Assembly: GCF_026168105.1 (NCBI RefSeq)
Contig: NZ_LBMW01000057.1
Span: 1 to 45,405 of the forward strand
Reading direction: 5' to 3'
Source: Streptomyces hygroscopicus
GTDB lineage: Bacteria; Actinomycetota; Actinomycetes; Streptomycetales; Streptomycetaceae
DNA: 45,405 nucleotides
The notes beneath the pieces were generated by a model. It did not search any database, was not told the origin of the DNA, and worked only from the letters and a program-made list of their open reading frames with translations. Position numbers and translations under genes: made by a program. How positions within the stretch are numbered: the first letter of the stretch is position 1; every line of letters starts with the position of its first letter. Below are positions 6,365 to 15,087 of the stretch, piece by piece.

Positions 6365-8767
6365 ATGGCGGGGCTTTCTACCCCTCAACAGTTTGACCAT
6401 CCCACTACCCTCGCAGCTGCGGTCCTGACCGACAGCAACCGCCTGATCGTGGTGATCATCGGGGCCGTCGCCCTCGCGGCCCTCGCGGTCGCCGCGATTC
6501 TGGTGCGTCAGGTGCTCGCGGCCGGCGAGGGCACCGACAGCATGAAGAAGATCGCGGCGGCGGTCCAGGAAGGTGCGAACGCCTATCTGGCCCGGCAGCT
6601 GCGCACGCTCGGCGTATTCGCCGTGGTCGTGTTCTTCCTGCTCATGCTGCTGCCCGCGGACGACTGGAATCAGCGCGCCGGCCGGTCGGTGTTCTTCCTG
6701 ATCGGCGCGGCGTTCTCGGCGGCCACCGGCTATATCGGCATGTGGCTCGCCGTAAGGAGCAATGTGCGGGTTGCCGCGGCGGCGCGCGAGGCGACCCCGG
6801 CGAAGGGTGAGCCGAAAAAGGACCTGACCGCGGTATCGCACAAGGCGATGAAGATCGCTTTCCGCACGGGTGGCGTCGTCGGCATGTTCACGGTGGGGCT
6901 CGGTCTGCTGGGCGCCTCCTGTGTCGTGCTGGTGTACGCGGCGAACGCGCCGAAGGTCCTGGAGGGCTTCGGCCTGGGCGCCGCGCTGATCGCCATGTTC
7001 ATGCGTGTCGGCGGCGGCATCTTCACCAAGGCCGCCGACGTCGGCGCCGACCTGGTCGGCAAGGTCGAGCAGGGCATTCCGGAGGACGATCCACGCAATG
7101 CCGCGACCATCGCCGACAACGTGGGCGACAACGTCGGCGACTGTGCGGGCATGGCGGCCGACCTCTTCGAGTCGTACGCCGTGACGCTCGTCGCCGCGCT
7201 GATCCTCGGCAAGGTGGCGTTCGGTGACTCCGGGCTGGCGTTCCCGCTGATCGTCCCTGCGATCGGGGTCGTGACCGCGATGATCGGCATCTTTGCGGTG
7301 GCTCCGCGTCGCGCCGACCGCAGTGGCATGTCCGCGATCAACCGGGGCTTCTTCATCTCCGCGGTGATCTCGCTGGCGCTGGTCGCCGCTGCCGTCTTCA
7401 GCTATCTGCCGTCGTCGTACGCCGATCTCAAGGGCGTCACCGACGCGGCGATCCGGGCCAGGAGCGGTGATCCGCGGATCCTCGCACTGGTCGCAGTGGC
7501 CATCGGCATCGTGCTCGCCGCCCTGATCCAGCAGCTGACCGGCTACTTCACCGAGACCACCCGCCGTCCGGTGCGGGACATCGGCAAGACCTCGCTGACC
7601 GGCCCGGCCACCGTGGTCCTCGCCGGTATCTCAGTGGGTCTCGAATCGGCCGTTTACACCGCGCTGCTGATCGGACTGGGCGTGTACGGGGCGTTCCTGC
7701 TCGGCGGTACGTCGATCATGCTCGCGCTGTTCGCGGTGGCGCTGGCCGGTACCGGGCTGCTCACCACGGTCGGTGTGATCGTGGCCATGGACACGTTCGG
7801 TCCGGTCTCCGACAACGCACAGGGCATCGCCGAGATGTCGGGCGATGTCGAGGGTTCGGGCGCGCAGGTGCTCACCGACCTGGACGCCGTCGGCAACACG
7901 ACCAAGGCGATCACCAAGGGCATCGCCATCGCCACGGCCGTCCTCGCGGCCTCCGCACTCTTCGGCTCGTATCGCGACGCGATCACCACGGCCGCGGAGG
8001 ACGTGGGCCAGAAGGTCGGCGACGGCGGACCGATGAGCCTGGTCATGGACATCTCGCAGCCGAACAATCTGGTCGGCCTCATCGCGGGCGCGGCGGTCGT
8101 CTTCCTCTTCTCGGGGCTGGCGATCAACGCGGTGTCGCGGGCGGCGGGCGCGGTGGTCTTCGAGGTGCGGCGTCAGTTCCGTGAGCGGCCGGGAATCATG
8201 ACCTTCACCGAGAAGCCGGAGTACGGCAAGGTCGTCGACATCTGCACCAAGGACGCCCTCAGGGAGCTGGCCACACCCGGTCTGCTCGCGGTCATGGCGC
8301 CCATCGCCATCGGGTTCACGCTCGGCGTCGGTGCGCTCGGCGCGTACCTGGCGGGTGCGATCGGCACCGGGACGCTGATGGCGGTGTTCCTCGCCAACTC
8401 CGGTGGTGCCTGGGACAACGCCAAGAAGCTGGTCGAGGACGGCCACCACGGAGGCAAGGGCAGCGAGGCGCATGCCGCGACGGTGATCGGCGACACGGTC
8501 GGCGACCCGTTCAAGGACACCGCCGGGCCGGCGATCAACCCGCTGCTGAAGGTGATGAATCTGGTGTCACTGCTCATCGCTCCTGCGGTCGTCAAGTTCT
8601 CGTACGGCAGCGACAAGAGTCTCGGCGTAAGGATCCTGATTGCTGCGCTGGCATTCCTCGTGATCGTCGGCGCGGTGTACATCTCCAAGCGGCGCGGGAT
8701 CGCCGTGGGTGACGAAGGCAACGCCGAGAGGGTGTCCAAGGCGGCCGATCCTGCGGTGGTTTCATAG
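6365..8767 (+). CDS. hppA: Membrane-bound H+-translocating pyrophosphatase, K+-independent type
   Basis: An 800-aa polytopic membrane protein of normal length for bacterial V-type H+-PPases. The pyrophosphate/Mg-binding signature is near residue 220 (DVGADLVGKVEQGIPEDDPRN), followed by TIADNVGDNVGDCAGMAADLFESYAVT. The second conserved acidic region is NSGGAWDNAKK...GDTVGDPFKDTAGPAINPLLKV near the C-terminus. The enzyme hydrolyses PPi and pumps protons across the cytoplasmic membrane. Residue 514 is Lys in GNTTKAITKG; the K+-dependent subclass has Ala there, so this is the K+-independent subclass. Monocistronic: a terminator precedes it and a 15-bp hairpin follows it. Confidence 0.97.
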   Translation: MAGLSTPQQFDHPTTLAAAVLTDSNRLIVVIIGAVALAALAVAAILVRQVLAAGEGTDSMKKIAAAVQEGANAYLARQLRTLGVFAVVVFFLLMLLPADDWNQRAGRSVFFLIGAAFSAATGYIGMWLAVRSNVRVAAAAREATPAKGEPKKDLTAVSHKAMKIAFRTGGVVGMFTVGLGLLGASCVVLVYAANAPKVLEGFGLGAALIAMFMRVGGGIFTKAADVGADLVGKVEQGIPEDDPRNAATIADNVGDNVGDCAGMAADLFESYAVTLVAALILGKVAFGDSGLAFPLIVPAIGVVTAMIGIFAVAPRRADRSGMSAINRGFFISAVISLALVAAAVFSYLPSSYADLKGVTDAAIRARSGDPRILALVAVAIGIVLAALIQQLTGYFTETTRRPVRDIGKTSLTGPATVVLAGISVGLESAVYTALLIGLGVYGAFLLGGTSIMLALFAVALAGTGLLTTVGVIVAMDTFGPVSDNAQGIAEMSGDVEGSGAQVLTDLDAVGNTTKAITKGIAIATAVLAASALFGSYRDAITTAAEDVGQKVGDGGPMSLVMDISQPNNLVGLIAGAAVVFLFSGLAINAVSRAAGAVVFEVRRQFRERPGIMTFTEKPEYGKVVDICTKDALRELATPGLLAVMAPIAIGFTLGVGALGAYLAGAIGTGTLMAVFLANSGGAWDNAKKLVEDGHHGGKGSEAHAATVIGDTVGDPFKDTAGPAINPLLKVMNLVSLLIAPAVVKFSYGSDKSLGVRILIAALAFLVIVGAVYISKRRGIAVGDEGNAERVSKAADPAVVS

Positions 8768-8814
8768 CCGGTTCAACGGCACCCGCTCTTCCACCTGGTC
8801 AGGTACGGGTCATT

Positions 8815-8855
8815 GGGCGGGCGTACGGCGCTCCTCTGCTGCCGTGCGCCCGCCC
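8815..8855 (+). terminator. Hairpin terminator after hppA
   Basis: A 15-bp stem GGGCGGGCGTACGGC (8815-8829) pairs with GCCGTGCGCCCGCCC (8841-8855) with one G-T pair and an 11-nt loop. No T tract follows, as is common for Streptomyces terminators. Confidence 0.75.
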
Positions 8856-9003
8856 TGACTGTGTTCACCCCCCTCTTCGTGAGCCTTCTCTCGCTTGGTG
8901 CAAATGGCTGCAAAAGCCTCCAGAAGCGACATTCGGCACGCGGGTGTCGCCCGATTGGCGTGTATGTTCCGGGGCCGAGAGAGCCATGGAAGGGACCAAA
9001 CCG

Positions 9004-9591
9004 GTGAACAAGAAGCTCGCGGCCGCACTGTCCGGCGGTGCGGTACTGGTACTGGCGCTGTCCGCATGCACCAGCAACAAGAGCGGTGCGACGGACGACA
9101 AGCTGAACTCCTGGGCCAAGCAGGTGTGCGACGCGGTGCAGCCGCAGGCCAAGAAGATCGCGGACGCCAGCACCGCGATCCAGAAGGAGACCTCGGACAA
9201 CAGCACGCCGGAGCAGGTCCAGAAGACGGACTCCCTGGCATTCCAGAACATGTCCGACGCCTACAAATCGATCGGGGCGGCCGTCGAGAAGGCGGGGGCG
9301 CCGAACGTGTCCGACGGCGCGACGAAGCAGAAGAACGCGGTCACGGAGCTCAACGGCATCTCCACGTCCTACGCCGATCTCAAGAAGCAGGTGGACGGGC
9401 TCGACACGAAGGACCAGGGGAAGTTCGCCGACGGGCTCAAGGGCATCGCGACGCAGCTCGACAAGCTGAGCAAGAGCGGGAACGACGCGCTGCGGCAGCT
9501 GGAGGCCGGCGATGTGGGGAAGGCGATGACGCGACAGGAGAGCTGCAAGAGCGCGTCCGCGTCGGCTTCGGCTCCGGCCACGTCCGGCTGA
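9004..9591 (+). CDS. Small secreted lipoprotein of unknown function
   Basis: A 195-aa protein with a short lipoprotein signal, VNKKLAAALSGGAVLVLALSAC: two lysines, a hydrophobic core, lipobox L-S-A-C. The mature part is hydrophilic and helical, with many Lys/Gln/Asp, a few coiled-coil-like stretches (YADLKKQVDGLDTKDQGKFAD) and a Ser/Ala-rich tail. GTG 9004 is chosen because GGAAGGGA sits about 7 nt upstream. ATG 8986 in the same frame would place that Shine-Dalgarno sequence inside the gene. The protein should be anchored on the outer face of the membrane. I do not recognise a characterised family. Confidence 0.82.
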   Translation: MNKKLAAALSGGAVLVLALSACTSNKSGATDDKLNSWAKQVCDAVQPQAKKIADASTAIQKETSDNSTPEQVQKTDSLAFQNMSDAYKSIGAAVEKAGAPNVSDGATKQKNAVTELNGISTSYADLKKQVDGLDTKDQGKFADGLKGIATQLDKLSKSGNDALRQLEAGDVGKAMTRQESCKSASASASAPATSG

Positions 9592-9690
9592 GCGGCGCGA
9601 TTCCAAGGGCATGGGGCCGCAGTGCCTCGGCGAAACGACCGCCCACAGAGGTAACGCCGCGGAGCGGGTTCCCCGCGCCACAATGGGGGC

Positions 9691-11223
9691 GTGAGTAACT
9701 CCAGTCTGGCCACCCTGCCCCCCACCGACCGCGCCGACGTCACCGCTCGGCTGCGGGACGCCCTTCTCGCGGCCAACTTCACTGCCGACGGGCTGCTCGA
9801 ACTGCTCGGGGCGCCCGCGTACGCGGCGCTCGCGCGGAGCGAGACCGTCCCCGCGCTCCGGGCGACACGCGGGGACACGCCGCTGGAAACGCTCGTACGG
9901 CTGTTCCTGTTGCAACAGCCCGTGCCGCACGCGCGCGTGGAGGGCGTCCTGCCCCTCGACGCGTGCGCGGACGCCGGTTGGCTGGTGCGCACCGGCGGGG
10001 ACGAGGTCGCCGCCACCGTGGATGTGCGGCCGTACGGAGGACCGGGCGGCGAGGACTGGTTCATCGTGTCCGATCTGGGGTGCGCGGTCGGCGGGGCGGG
10101 CGGCATCGACAGCCGGGGCCGTCAGGCGGACGCCGAGGTCGTGCTGGGGGTCGGCGGTGCCTCCACCACCCTCGCGGGGATCACCGTACGGACGCCCGTC
10201 GGCTCCGCCCTCGACCTCGGCACCGGCTCCGGGATCCAGGCGCTGCACGCCGCCCAGCACGCCACGCGCGTGACCGCGACCGACGTCAACCCGCGTGCCC
10301 TGCAGATCGCCGCGCTCACGCTGGCGCTTTCCGGCGCTCCGACCGCCGACCTGCGCCGGGGTTCGCTGTTCGAACCGATCCGGGACGACGAGACGTACGA
10401 CCTGATCGTCTCGAACCCGCCCTTCGTGATCTCGCCCGGCGCCCGGCTCACCTACCGCGACGGAGGCATGGCCGGGGACGATCTGTGCCGCACGCTCGTT
10501 CAGCAGGCGGGGCAGCGGCTGAATGGGGGCGGGTTCGCGCAGTTCCTCGCCAACTGGCAGCACGTGGAAGGGGAGGACTGGCAGGACCGGCTGCGCTCGT
10601 GGGTGCCGCGCGGCTGCGACGCCTGGATCGTGCAGCGCGAGGTCCAGGACATCACGCAGTACGCCGAGTTGTGGCTGCGGGACGCGGGCGACCACCGTGG
10701 GGACACCGCCGAGTACCAGGCGCGGTATGACGCGTGGCTGGACGAGTTCGAGGCGCGCAAGGTGCGGGCGGTCGGCTTCGGCTGGATCGCGCTGCACAGG
10801 ACGGACGCCGCCGAGCCGTCGATCACGGTCGAGGAGTGGCCGCACCCGGTCGAACAGCCGCTCGGCGACACGGTACGCGCACACTTCGACCGCATCGACT
10901 ACCTGCGGGCGCACGACGACGCGGCCCTGCTCGCCGGGCACTTCAGGCTCGCCGCCGAGGTCGTCCAGGAGCAGGTCGGGCTGCCCGGCGCGGAGGACCC
11001 GGAGCACGTCGTGCTGCGCCAGAACCGCGGGATGCGCCGTGCCACCAGGGTGGACACGGTCGGCGCGGGCTTCGCCGGTGTCTGCGACGGCACGCTGAGC
11101 GCGGGGCGCATCCTCGACGCCATTGCCCAATTGGTGGGGGAGGACCCCGTGTTGCTGCGCGACCGGACACCCGCGCAGATCCGGCTGCTGGTCGAACAGG
11201 GATTCCTCGAGCCCGCGCGGTAA
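9691..11223 (+). CDS. Class I SAM-dependent methyltransferase, PrmC/HemK-like core with extra N- and C-terminal domains
   Basis: A 510-aa protein. SAM motif I ALDLGTGSGIQALHAA is near residue 172, motif II TATDVNPRALQIAALTL follows, and the catalytic NPPF loop is at 242-245 (LIVSNPPFVISPG). NPPF points to N-methylation of a planar amide or amine, as in PrmC or RNA guanine/adenine methylases. About 170 residues precede the core. About 150 follow it, ending in a winged-helix-like segment (DPVLLRDRTPAQIRLLVEQGFLEP). Actinobacterial proteins with this architecture are conserved next to topA; the substrate is unknown to me. GTG 9691 follows GGGGG at 9685-9689. Confidence 0.88.
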   Translation: MSNSSLATLPPTDRADVTARLRDALLAANFTADGLLELLGAPAYAALARSETVPALRATRGDTPLETLVRLFLLQQPVPHARVEGVLPLDACADAGWLVRTGGDEVAATVDVRPYGGPGGEDWFIVSDLGCAVGGAGGIDSRGRQADAEVVLGVGGASTTLAGITVRTPVGSALDLGTGSGIQALHAAQHATRVTATDVNPRALQIAALTLALSGAPTADLRRGSLFEPIRDDETYDLIVSNPPFVISPGARLTYRDGGMAGDDLCRTLVQQAGQRLNGGGFAQFLANWQHVEGEDWQDRLRSWVPRGCDAWIVQREVQDITQYAELWLRDAGDHRGDTAEYQARYDAWLDEFEARKVRAVGFGWIALHRTDAAEPSITVEEWPHPVEQPLGDTVRAHFDRIDYLRAHDDAALLAGHFRLAAEVVQEQVGLPGAEDPEHVVLRQNRGMRRATRVDTVGAGFAGVCDGTLSAGRILDAIAQLVGEDPVLLRDRTPAQIRLLVEQGFLEPAR

Positions 11224-11249
11224 CGGAGCGCGTGGCGCCCCGGCAAGGA

Positions 11250-11272
11250 GTTCCGTCCAAAGGACGGGAAAC
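11250..11272 (+). terminator. Nested hairpin after the methyltransferase gene
   Basis: GTTCCGTCC-AAA-GGACGGGAAAC (one bulged G) is flanked by outer arms with GGCGCC/GGCGCC and CAAGGA/TCCTTG between 11234 and 11294, giving a long stem-loop 27 bp after the stop. It probably acts as a terminator. Confidence 0.5.
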
Positions 11273-11339
11273 CGGCCAACATCCTTGCGGCGCCGGGCGC
11301 GGCGGGTGACTTGTACGCGCGCGTGCCGTCGTGGCCCAC

Positions 11340-11386
11340 GGAATCCTGCTCTGGCGGCTCGTGACCCCCGGAATCCTGCCCTGGCG
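11340..11386. repeat. Direct repeat of 17 bp, two copies
   Basis: GGAATCCTGCTCTGGCG (11340-11356) recurs with one change at 11370-11386. The gap 11224-11506 (283 bp) otherwise holds only the hairpin above and no gene that I can support. Confidence 0.6.
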
Positions 11387-11506
11387 ATCAAGGGGGCGCG
11401 CGATCCCGGAGTGCCCGCCGGGCGTTCACCCCCGGTTCGCGCTCCCGCTTCGCGCGCGTGCCAACCTGCCGTCTCCAGGGCAGTCCCGGGGCCGGAGGTA
11501 CAGGAC

Positions 11507-11704
11507 ATGGAGAGCGGGCCGGCGATCTTCGCGGGCACGGTGTTCGCCCTGTTCGGCGGTGGGCTTCTGACGTGGACGGCGACCCGGCTGCACCGCCGCG
11601 AGGCGGTCGCCGAGGGTGTGAGCCACATCGCATCCGCCGCCCTCGCCGGTCTCGCCATAGTCGCCGCGATCACCGCCGGGGTCTGGTGCTTGATGCGCCT
11701 CTGA
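11507..11704 (+). CDS. Small two-helix membrane protein
   Basis: A 65-aa protein MESGPAIFAGTVFALFGGGLLTW... with two hydrophobic helices (about residues 6-24 and 42-60) joined by a short basic loop (TRLHRREAVAEGVSH). ATG 11507 has GGAGG at 11494-11498. The third codon positions are strongly G/C and the frame is clean, so it looks real although short. It lies between the methyltransferase and topA. No function can be assigned. Confidence 0.65.
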   Translation: MESGPAIFAGTVFALFGGGLLTWTATRLHRREAVAEGVSHIASAALAGLAIVAAITAGVWCLMRL

Positions 11705-11854
11705 CATCACGGTTCCCGGTCGTCCGGTGGCAGCCACGCCCGTGACTGGGAGATCACGCTCCGGATAGGGCCGAAAGTGCCGGTGGACACTCCGGGCGGC
11801 AGGAATACCGGTAGTCGGGTTACCGTTCGAGTGGCCGTTGCGGGCTTTTCCCGT

Positions 11855-11879
11855 TTGACACGGGGGCGGGATGTACCGT
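11855..11879 (+). promoter_or_regulatory. Candidate topA promoter
   Basis: A perfect -35 hexamer TTGACA is at 11855-11860 and TACCGT at 11874-11879. The 13-bp spacing is shorter than ideal, so the -10 is uncertain. It is the only obvious promoter-like element between 11705 and 11961 and lies about 100 bp upstream of topA. Confidence 0.35.
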
Positions 11880-11961
11880 CACACTCCGCAGCGTCACCAA
11901 TGAATGACCCCGGGACGAAGGCCTGGGGAGGCCCCAGCGTCGACCGGAGAGAAGAGCGAAG

Positions 11962-14784
11962 TTGTCCCCGACCAGCGAGACCGCACAGGGCGGCCGCCGA
12001 CTCGTCATCGTCGAGTCGCCTGCCAAGGCGAAGACGATCAAGGGCTATCTCGGCCCCGGCTACACCGTCGAGGCGAGCGTCGGGCACATCCGCGACCTTC
12101 CCAACGGGGCCGCGGAGGTCCCCGAGAAGTACACCGGCGAGGTGCGACGCCTCGGCGTGGATGTCGAACACGACTTCCAGCCGATCTACGTCGTCAACGC
12201 CGACAAAAAGGCGCAGGTCAAGAAGCTCAAGGATCTGCTGCGTGAATCCGACGAGCTCTTCCTCGCCACCGATGAGGACCGCGAGGGCGAGGCCATCGCC
12301 TGGCACCTCCAGGAGGTGCTGAAGCCCAAGGTCCCGGTCAAGCGGATGGTGTTCCACGAGATCACCAAGGACGCGATCCAGGAGGCCGTGAGCAATCCGC
12401 GCGAGCTGAACCAGAGGCTCGTCGACGCGCAGGAGACCCGGCGCATCCTCGACCGTCTCTACGGCTACGAGGTCTCGCCGGTCCTGTGGAAGAAGGTCAT
12501 GCCGCGGCTGTCGGCAGGCCGTGTGCAGTCCGTGGCGACCCGCCTCGTCGTGGAGCGGGAGCGGGAGCGCATGGCGTTCCGCTCCGCCGAGTACTGGGAC
12601 CTGACCGGCACCTTCGGCACCGGCCGCGCCGGCGACCCGTCCGACCCGTCCTCGGTGGTGGCGCGGCTGACAACGGTCGACGGCAGGCGCGTGGCCCAGG
12701 GCCGTGACTTCGACTCGCTGGGCCGGCTGAAGAGCGCGAACACACTCCACCTGGACGAGCAGAACGCCCGGGCGCTGGCCGCCGCACTGGAGAACACGCG
12801 GTTCTCGGTGCGCTCGGTCGAGTCCAAGCCGTACCGCCGCTCGCCGTACGCGCCGTTCCGTACGACGACGCTGCAGCAGGAGGCCAGCCGCAAGCTCGGC
12901 TTCGGCGCCAAGGCGACCATGCAGATCGCGCAGAAGCTGTACGAGAACGGCTTCATCACGTACATGCGTACGGACTCCACGACCCTGTCGGACACGGCGA
13001 TCTCCGCCGCCCGCGCCCAGGTCACGCAGCTGTACGGCGCCGACTACCTGCCGCAGCAGCCGCGTACGTATGCGGCCAAGGTCAAGAACGCCCAGGAGGC
13101 GCACGAGGCGATCCGGCCCTCGGGTGATCGTTTCCGCACCCCGGCCGAGACGGGTCTGACCGGCGACCAGTTCAAGCTCTACGAGCTGATCTGGAAGCGG
13201 ACCGTCGCTTCCCAGATGAAGGACGCGACCGGCAACTCGGTCACCGTGAGGATCGGTGGCACCGCCGCCGACGGGCGGGACGCCGAGTTCAGCGCGTCCG
13301 GCAAGACGATCACCTTCCACGGCTTCCTGAAGGCGTACGTCGAGGGCGCCGACGACCCGAACGCCGAGCTCGACGACCGCGAGCGCCGGCTGCCGCAGGT
13401 CAACGAGGGTGACGCGCTGACCGCCGCGGAGATCACCGCCGACGGCCACGCGACGAAGCCCCCAGCCCGCTACACCGAGGCGTCGCTGGTCAAGGAGCTG
13501 GAAGAGCGCGAGATCGGCCGTCCGTCGACGTACGCGTCGATCATCGGCACGATCCTCGACCGCGGATACGTGTTCAAGAAGGGCACGGCCCTCGTGCCGT
13601 CCTTCCTGTCCTTCGCCGTGGTCAACCTGCTGGAGAAGCACTTCGGGCGGCTCGTCGACTACGGCTTCACCGCCAAGATGGAGGACGACCTCGACCGCAT
13701 CGCCCGGGGCGAGGCGCAGGCCGTGCCGTGGCTGAAGCGGTTCTACTTCGGCGAGGGCACGGGAGAAGGCGGCGCCGCAGAGGCCGGCAACGGCGACGGC
13801 GACCACCTCGGCGGCCTCAAGGAGCTGGTGACCGACCTGGGCGCGATCGACGCGCGCGAGGTGTCGTCGTTCCCCGTGGGCAACGACATCGTGCTGCGGG
13901 TCGGCCGCTACGGCCCGTACATCGAGCGCGGCGAGAAGGACTCCGAGCAGCACCAGCGCGCCGACATCCCGGCCGACCTGGCACCGGACGAGCTGAGCGT
14001 CGAGCTGGCCGAGGAACTCCTCGCCAAGCCGAGCGGCGACTTCGAGCTGGGCACCGACCCGGAGACCGGCCACACGATCGTGGCCAAGGACGGCCGCTAC
14101 GGCCCGTACGTCACGGAGGTCCTCCCCGAGGGCACCCCGAAGACGGGCAAGAACGCCGTCAAGCCGCGGACGGCCTCGCTGTTCAAGTCGATGTCCCTGG
14201 ACACGGTGACCCTCGAGGACGCGCTGAAGCTGATGTCCCTGCCGCGTGTCGTCGGCTCGGACGCCGACGGCCAGGAGATCACCGCGCAGAACGGCCGCTA
14301 CGGTCCGTACCTGAAGAAGGGCACGGACTCGCGCTCGCTGCAGTCCGAGGACCAGCTCTTCACGATCACGCTGGAGGAGGCGCTGGCGATCTACGCCCAG
14401 CCCAAGCAGCGTGGCCGTGCGGCCGCCAAGCCGCCGCTGAAGGAGCTGGGTGAGGACCCCGTCAGCGGGAAGCCGGTCGTCGTCAAGGACGGCCGCTTCG
14501 GCCCGTACGTCACCGACGGCGAGACCAACGCGACCCTGCGCTCCGGCGACAGTGTCGAGACGATCACCCCGGAGCGCGGCTTCGAGCTGCTTGCGGAGAA
14601 GCGCGCCAAGGGGCCCGCCAAGAAGACGGCGAAGAAGGCCCCCGCCAAGAAGGCGCCGGCCAAGAGGACGGCGTCGACGGCTGCCAAGAAGACCGCCGCG
14701 AAGAAGACCACGGCCAAGAAGGCGCCGGCCAAGAAGACCGCTGCCGCGAAGACGGCGGCGTCCAAGGACACTGCCGAAGGGTGA
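11962..14784 (+). CDS. topA: DNA topoisomerase I
   Basis: A 940-aa type IA topoisomerase. The TOPRIM domain starts at about residue 13 (LVIVESPAKAKTIKGYLG), with the acidic triad D104-E-D106-R-E-G-E. The active-site tyrosine is Y334 in ENGFITYMRTDST. The actinobacterial form lacks zinc fingers. It has C-terminal repeats, each with a G-R-Y/F-G-P-Y core (about residues 648, 711, 772, 846), and a 50-residue Lys/Ala/Pro tail (repeated AKKAPAKK), which in Mycobacterium and Streptomyces raises DNA affinity and processivity. The start is TTG 11962 with GGAGAGAAGAG upstream, a weak initiation codon. It relaxes negative supercoils. Confidence 0.97.
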   Translation: MSPTSETAQGGRRLVIVESPAKAKTIKGYLGPGYTVEASVGHIRDLPNGAAEVPEKYTGEVRRLGVDVEHDFQPIYVVNADKKAQVKKLKDLLRESDELFLATDEDREGEAIAWHLQEVLKPKVPVKRMVFHEITKDAIQEAVSNPRELNQRLVDAQETRRILDRLYGYEVSPVLWKKVMPRLSAGRVQSVATRLVVERERERMAFRSAEYWDLTGTFGTGRAGDPSDPSSVVARLTTVDGRRVAQGRDFDSLGRLKSANTLHLDEQNARALAAALENTRFSVRSVESKPYRRSPYAPFRTTTLQQEASRKLGFGAKATMQIAQKLYENGFITYMRTDSTTLSDTAISAARAQVTQLYGADYLPQQPRTYAAKVKNAQEAHEAIRPSGDRFRTPAETGLTGDQFKLYELIWKRTVASQMKDATGNSVTVRIGGTAADGRDAEFSASGKTITFHGFLKAYVEGADDPNAELDDRERRLPQVNEGDALTAAEITADGHATKPPARYTEASLVKELEEREIGRPSTYASIIGTILDRGYVFKKGTALVPSFLSFAVVNLLEKHFGRLVDYGFTAKMEDDLDRIARGEAQAVPWLKRFYFGEGTGEGGAAEAGNGDGDHLGGLKELVTDLGAIDAREVSSFPVGNDIVLRVGRYGPYIERGEKDSEQHQRADIPADLAPDELSVELAEELLAKPSGDFELGTDPETGHTIVAKDGRYGPYVTEVLPEGTPKTGKNAVKPRTASLFKSMSLDTVTLEDALKLMSLPRVVGSDADGQEITAQNGRYGPYLKKGTDSRSLQSEDQLFTITLEEALAIYAQPKQRGRAAAKPPLKELGEDPVSGKPVVVKDGRFGPYVTDGETNATLRSGDSVETITPERGFELLAEKRAKGPAKKTAKKAPAKKAPAKRTASTAAKKTAAKKTTAKKAPAKKTAAAKTAASKDTAEG

Positions 14785-14831
14785 GTGGCCGGGGAGGGAC
14801 GACCCGAGGCCTGGCCGGTCGGAAGAAGCCA

Positions 14832-14907
14832 GACCGGCCAGGAGGGGTTTGACCGGCCAGGAGGGGTTTGACCGGCCAGGAGGGGTTTGACCGGCCAGAA
14901 AGGGTCA
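14832..14907. repeat. 19-bp tandem repeat, three full copies and a decayed fourth
   Basis: The unit GACCGGCCAGGAGGGGTTT occurs at 14832-14850, 14851-14869 and 14870-14888. A degenerate copy follows to about 14907. Each unit contains the palindromic core CCGG and a GGAGG-like string. The array begins 48 bp after the topA stop. Confidence 0.9.
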
Positions 14908-14962
14908 GAACGGGCCAGAGGGGCGCCGCCGAGTGCTCGGCGGTCGGGCGGAGTCCTCCATG

Positions 14963-15003
14963 TCCGGTTCGCGAAACGCACATTTCCGGTTCGCGAAACG
15001 CAC
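14963..15003 (+). promoter_or_regulatory. Duplicated palindromic site, candidate operator upstream of tmk
   Basis: TCCGGTTCGCGAAACGCAC is present perfectly at 14963-14981 and 14985-15003. Each copy is centred on the palindrome TTCGCGAA. The 22-bp repeat distance is two helical turns, so two dimers would bind the same face of the DNA. It lies 85 bp before the tmk-fusion start. Confidence 0.5.
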
Positions 15004-15087
15004 GCGCCGGCAACACTTTGGTGTCAGGGCGTGCGCACGTTCGGGCGGCAGCCACGGGCTGTCGGTGGCTGCCGATAGGCTGAAAGC

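Larger units (their letters stand above)
14785..15087 (+). other. Repeat-rich topA-tmk intergenic region
   Basis: A 303-bp gap. It carries the 19-bp tandem array (14832-14907), the duplicated TTCGCGAA motif (14963-15003), and 85 bp with no clear feature before the ATG at 15088. No gene is supported. Confidence 0.6.

Noticed and set aside
8773..11673. A 966-codon minus-strand frame opposite the lipoprotein and methyltransferase
   Set aside because: Composition is that of an antisense high-GC frame and no domain is recognisable; the plus-strand genes have clear motifs.
14832..14907. Possible CRISPR array
   Set aside because: Repeats are contiguous with no unique spacers, and no cas genes are present. 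The same applies to the repeats at 19801 and 45240.
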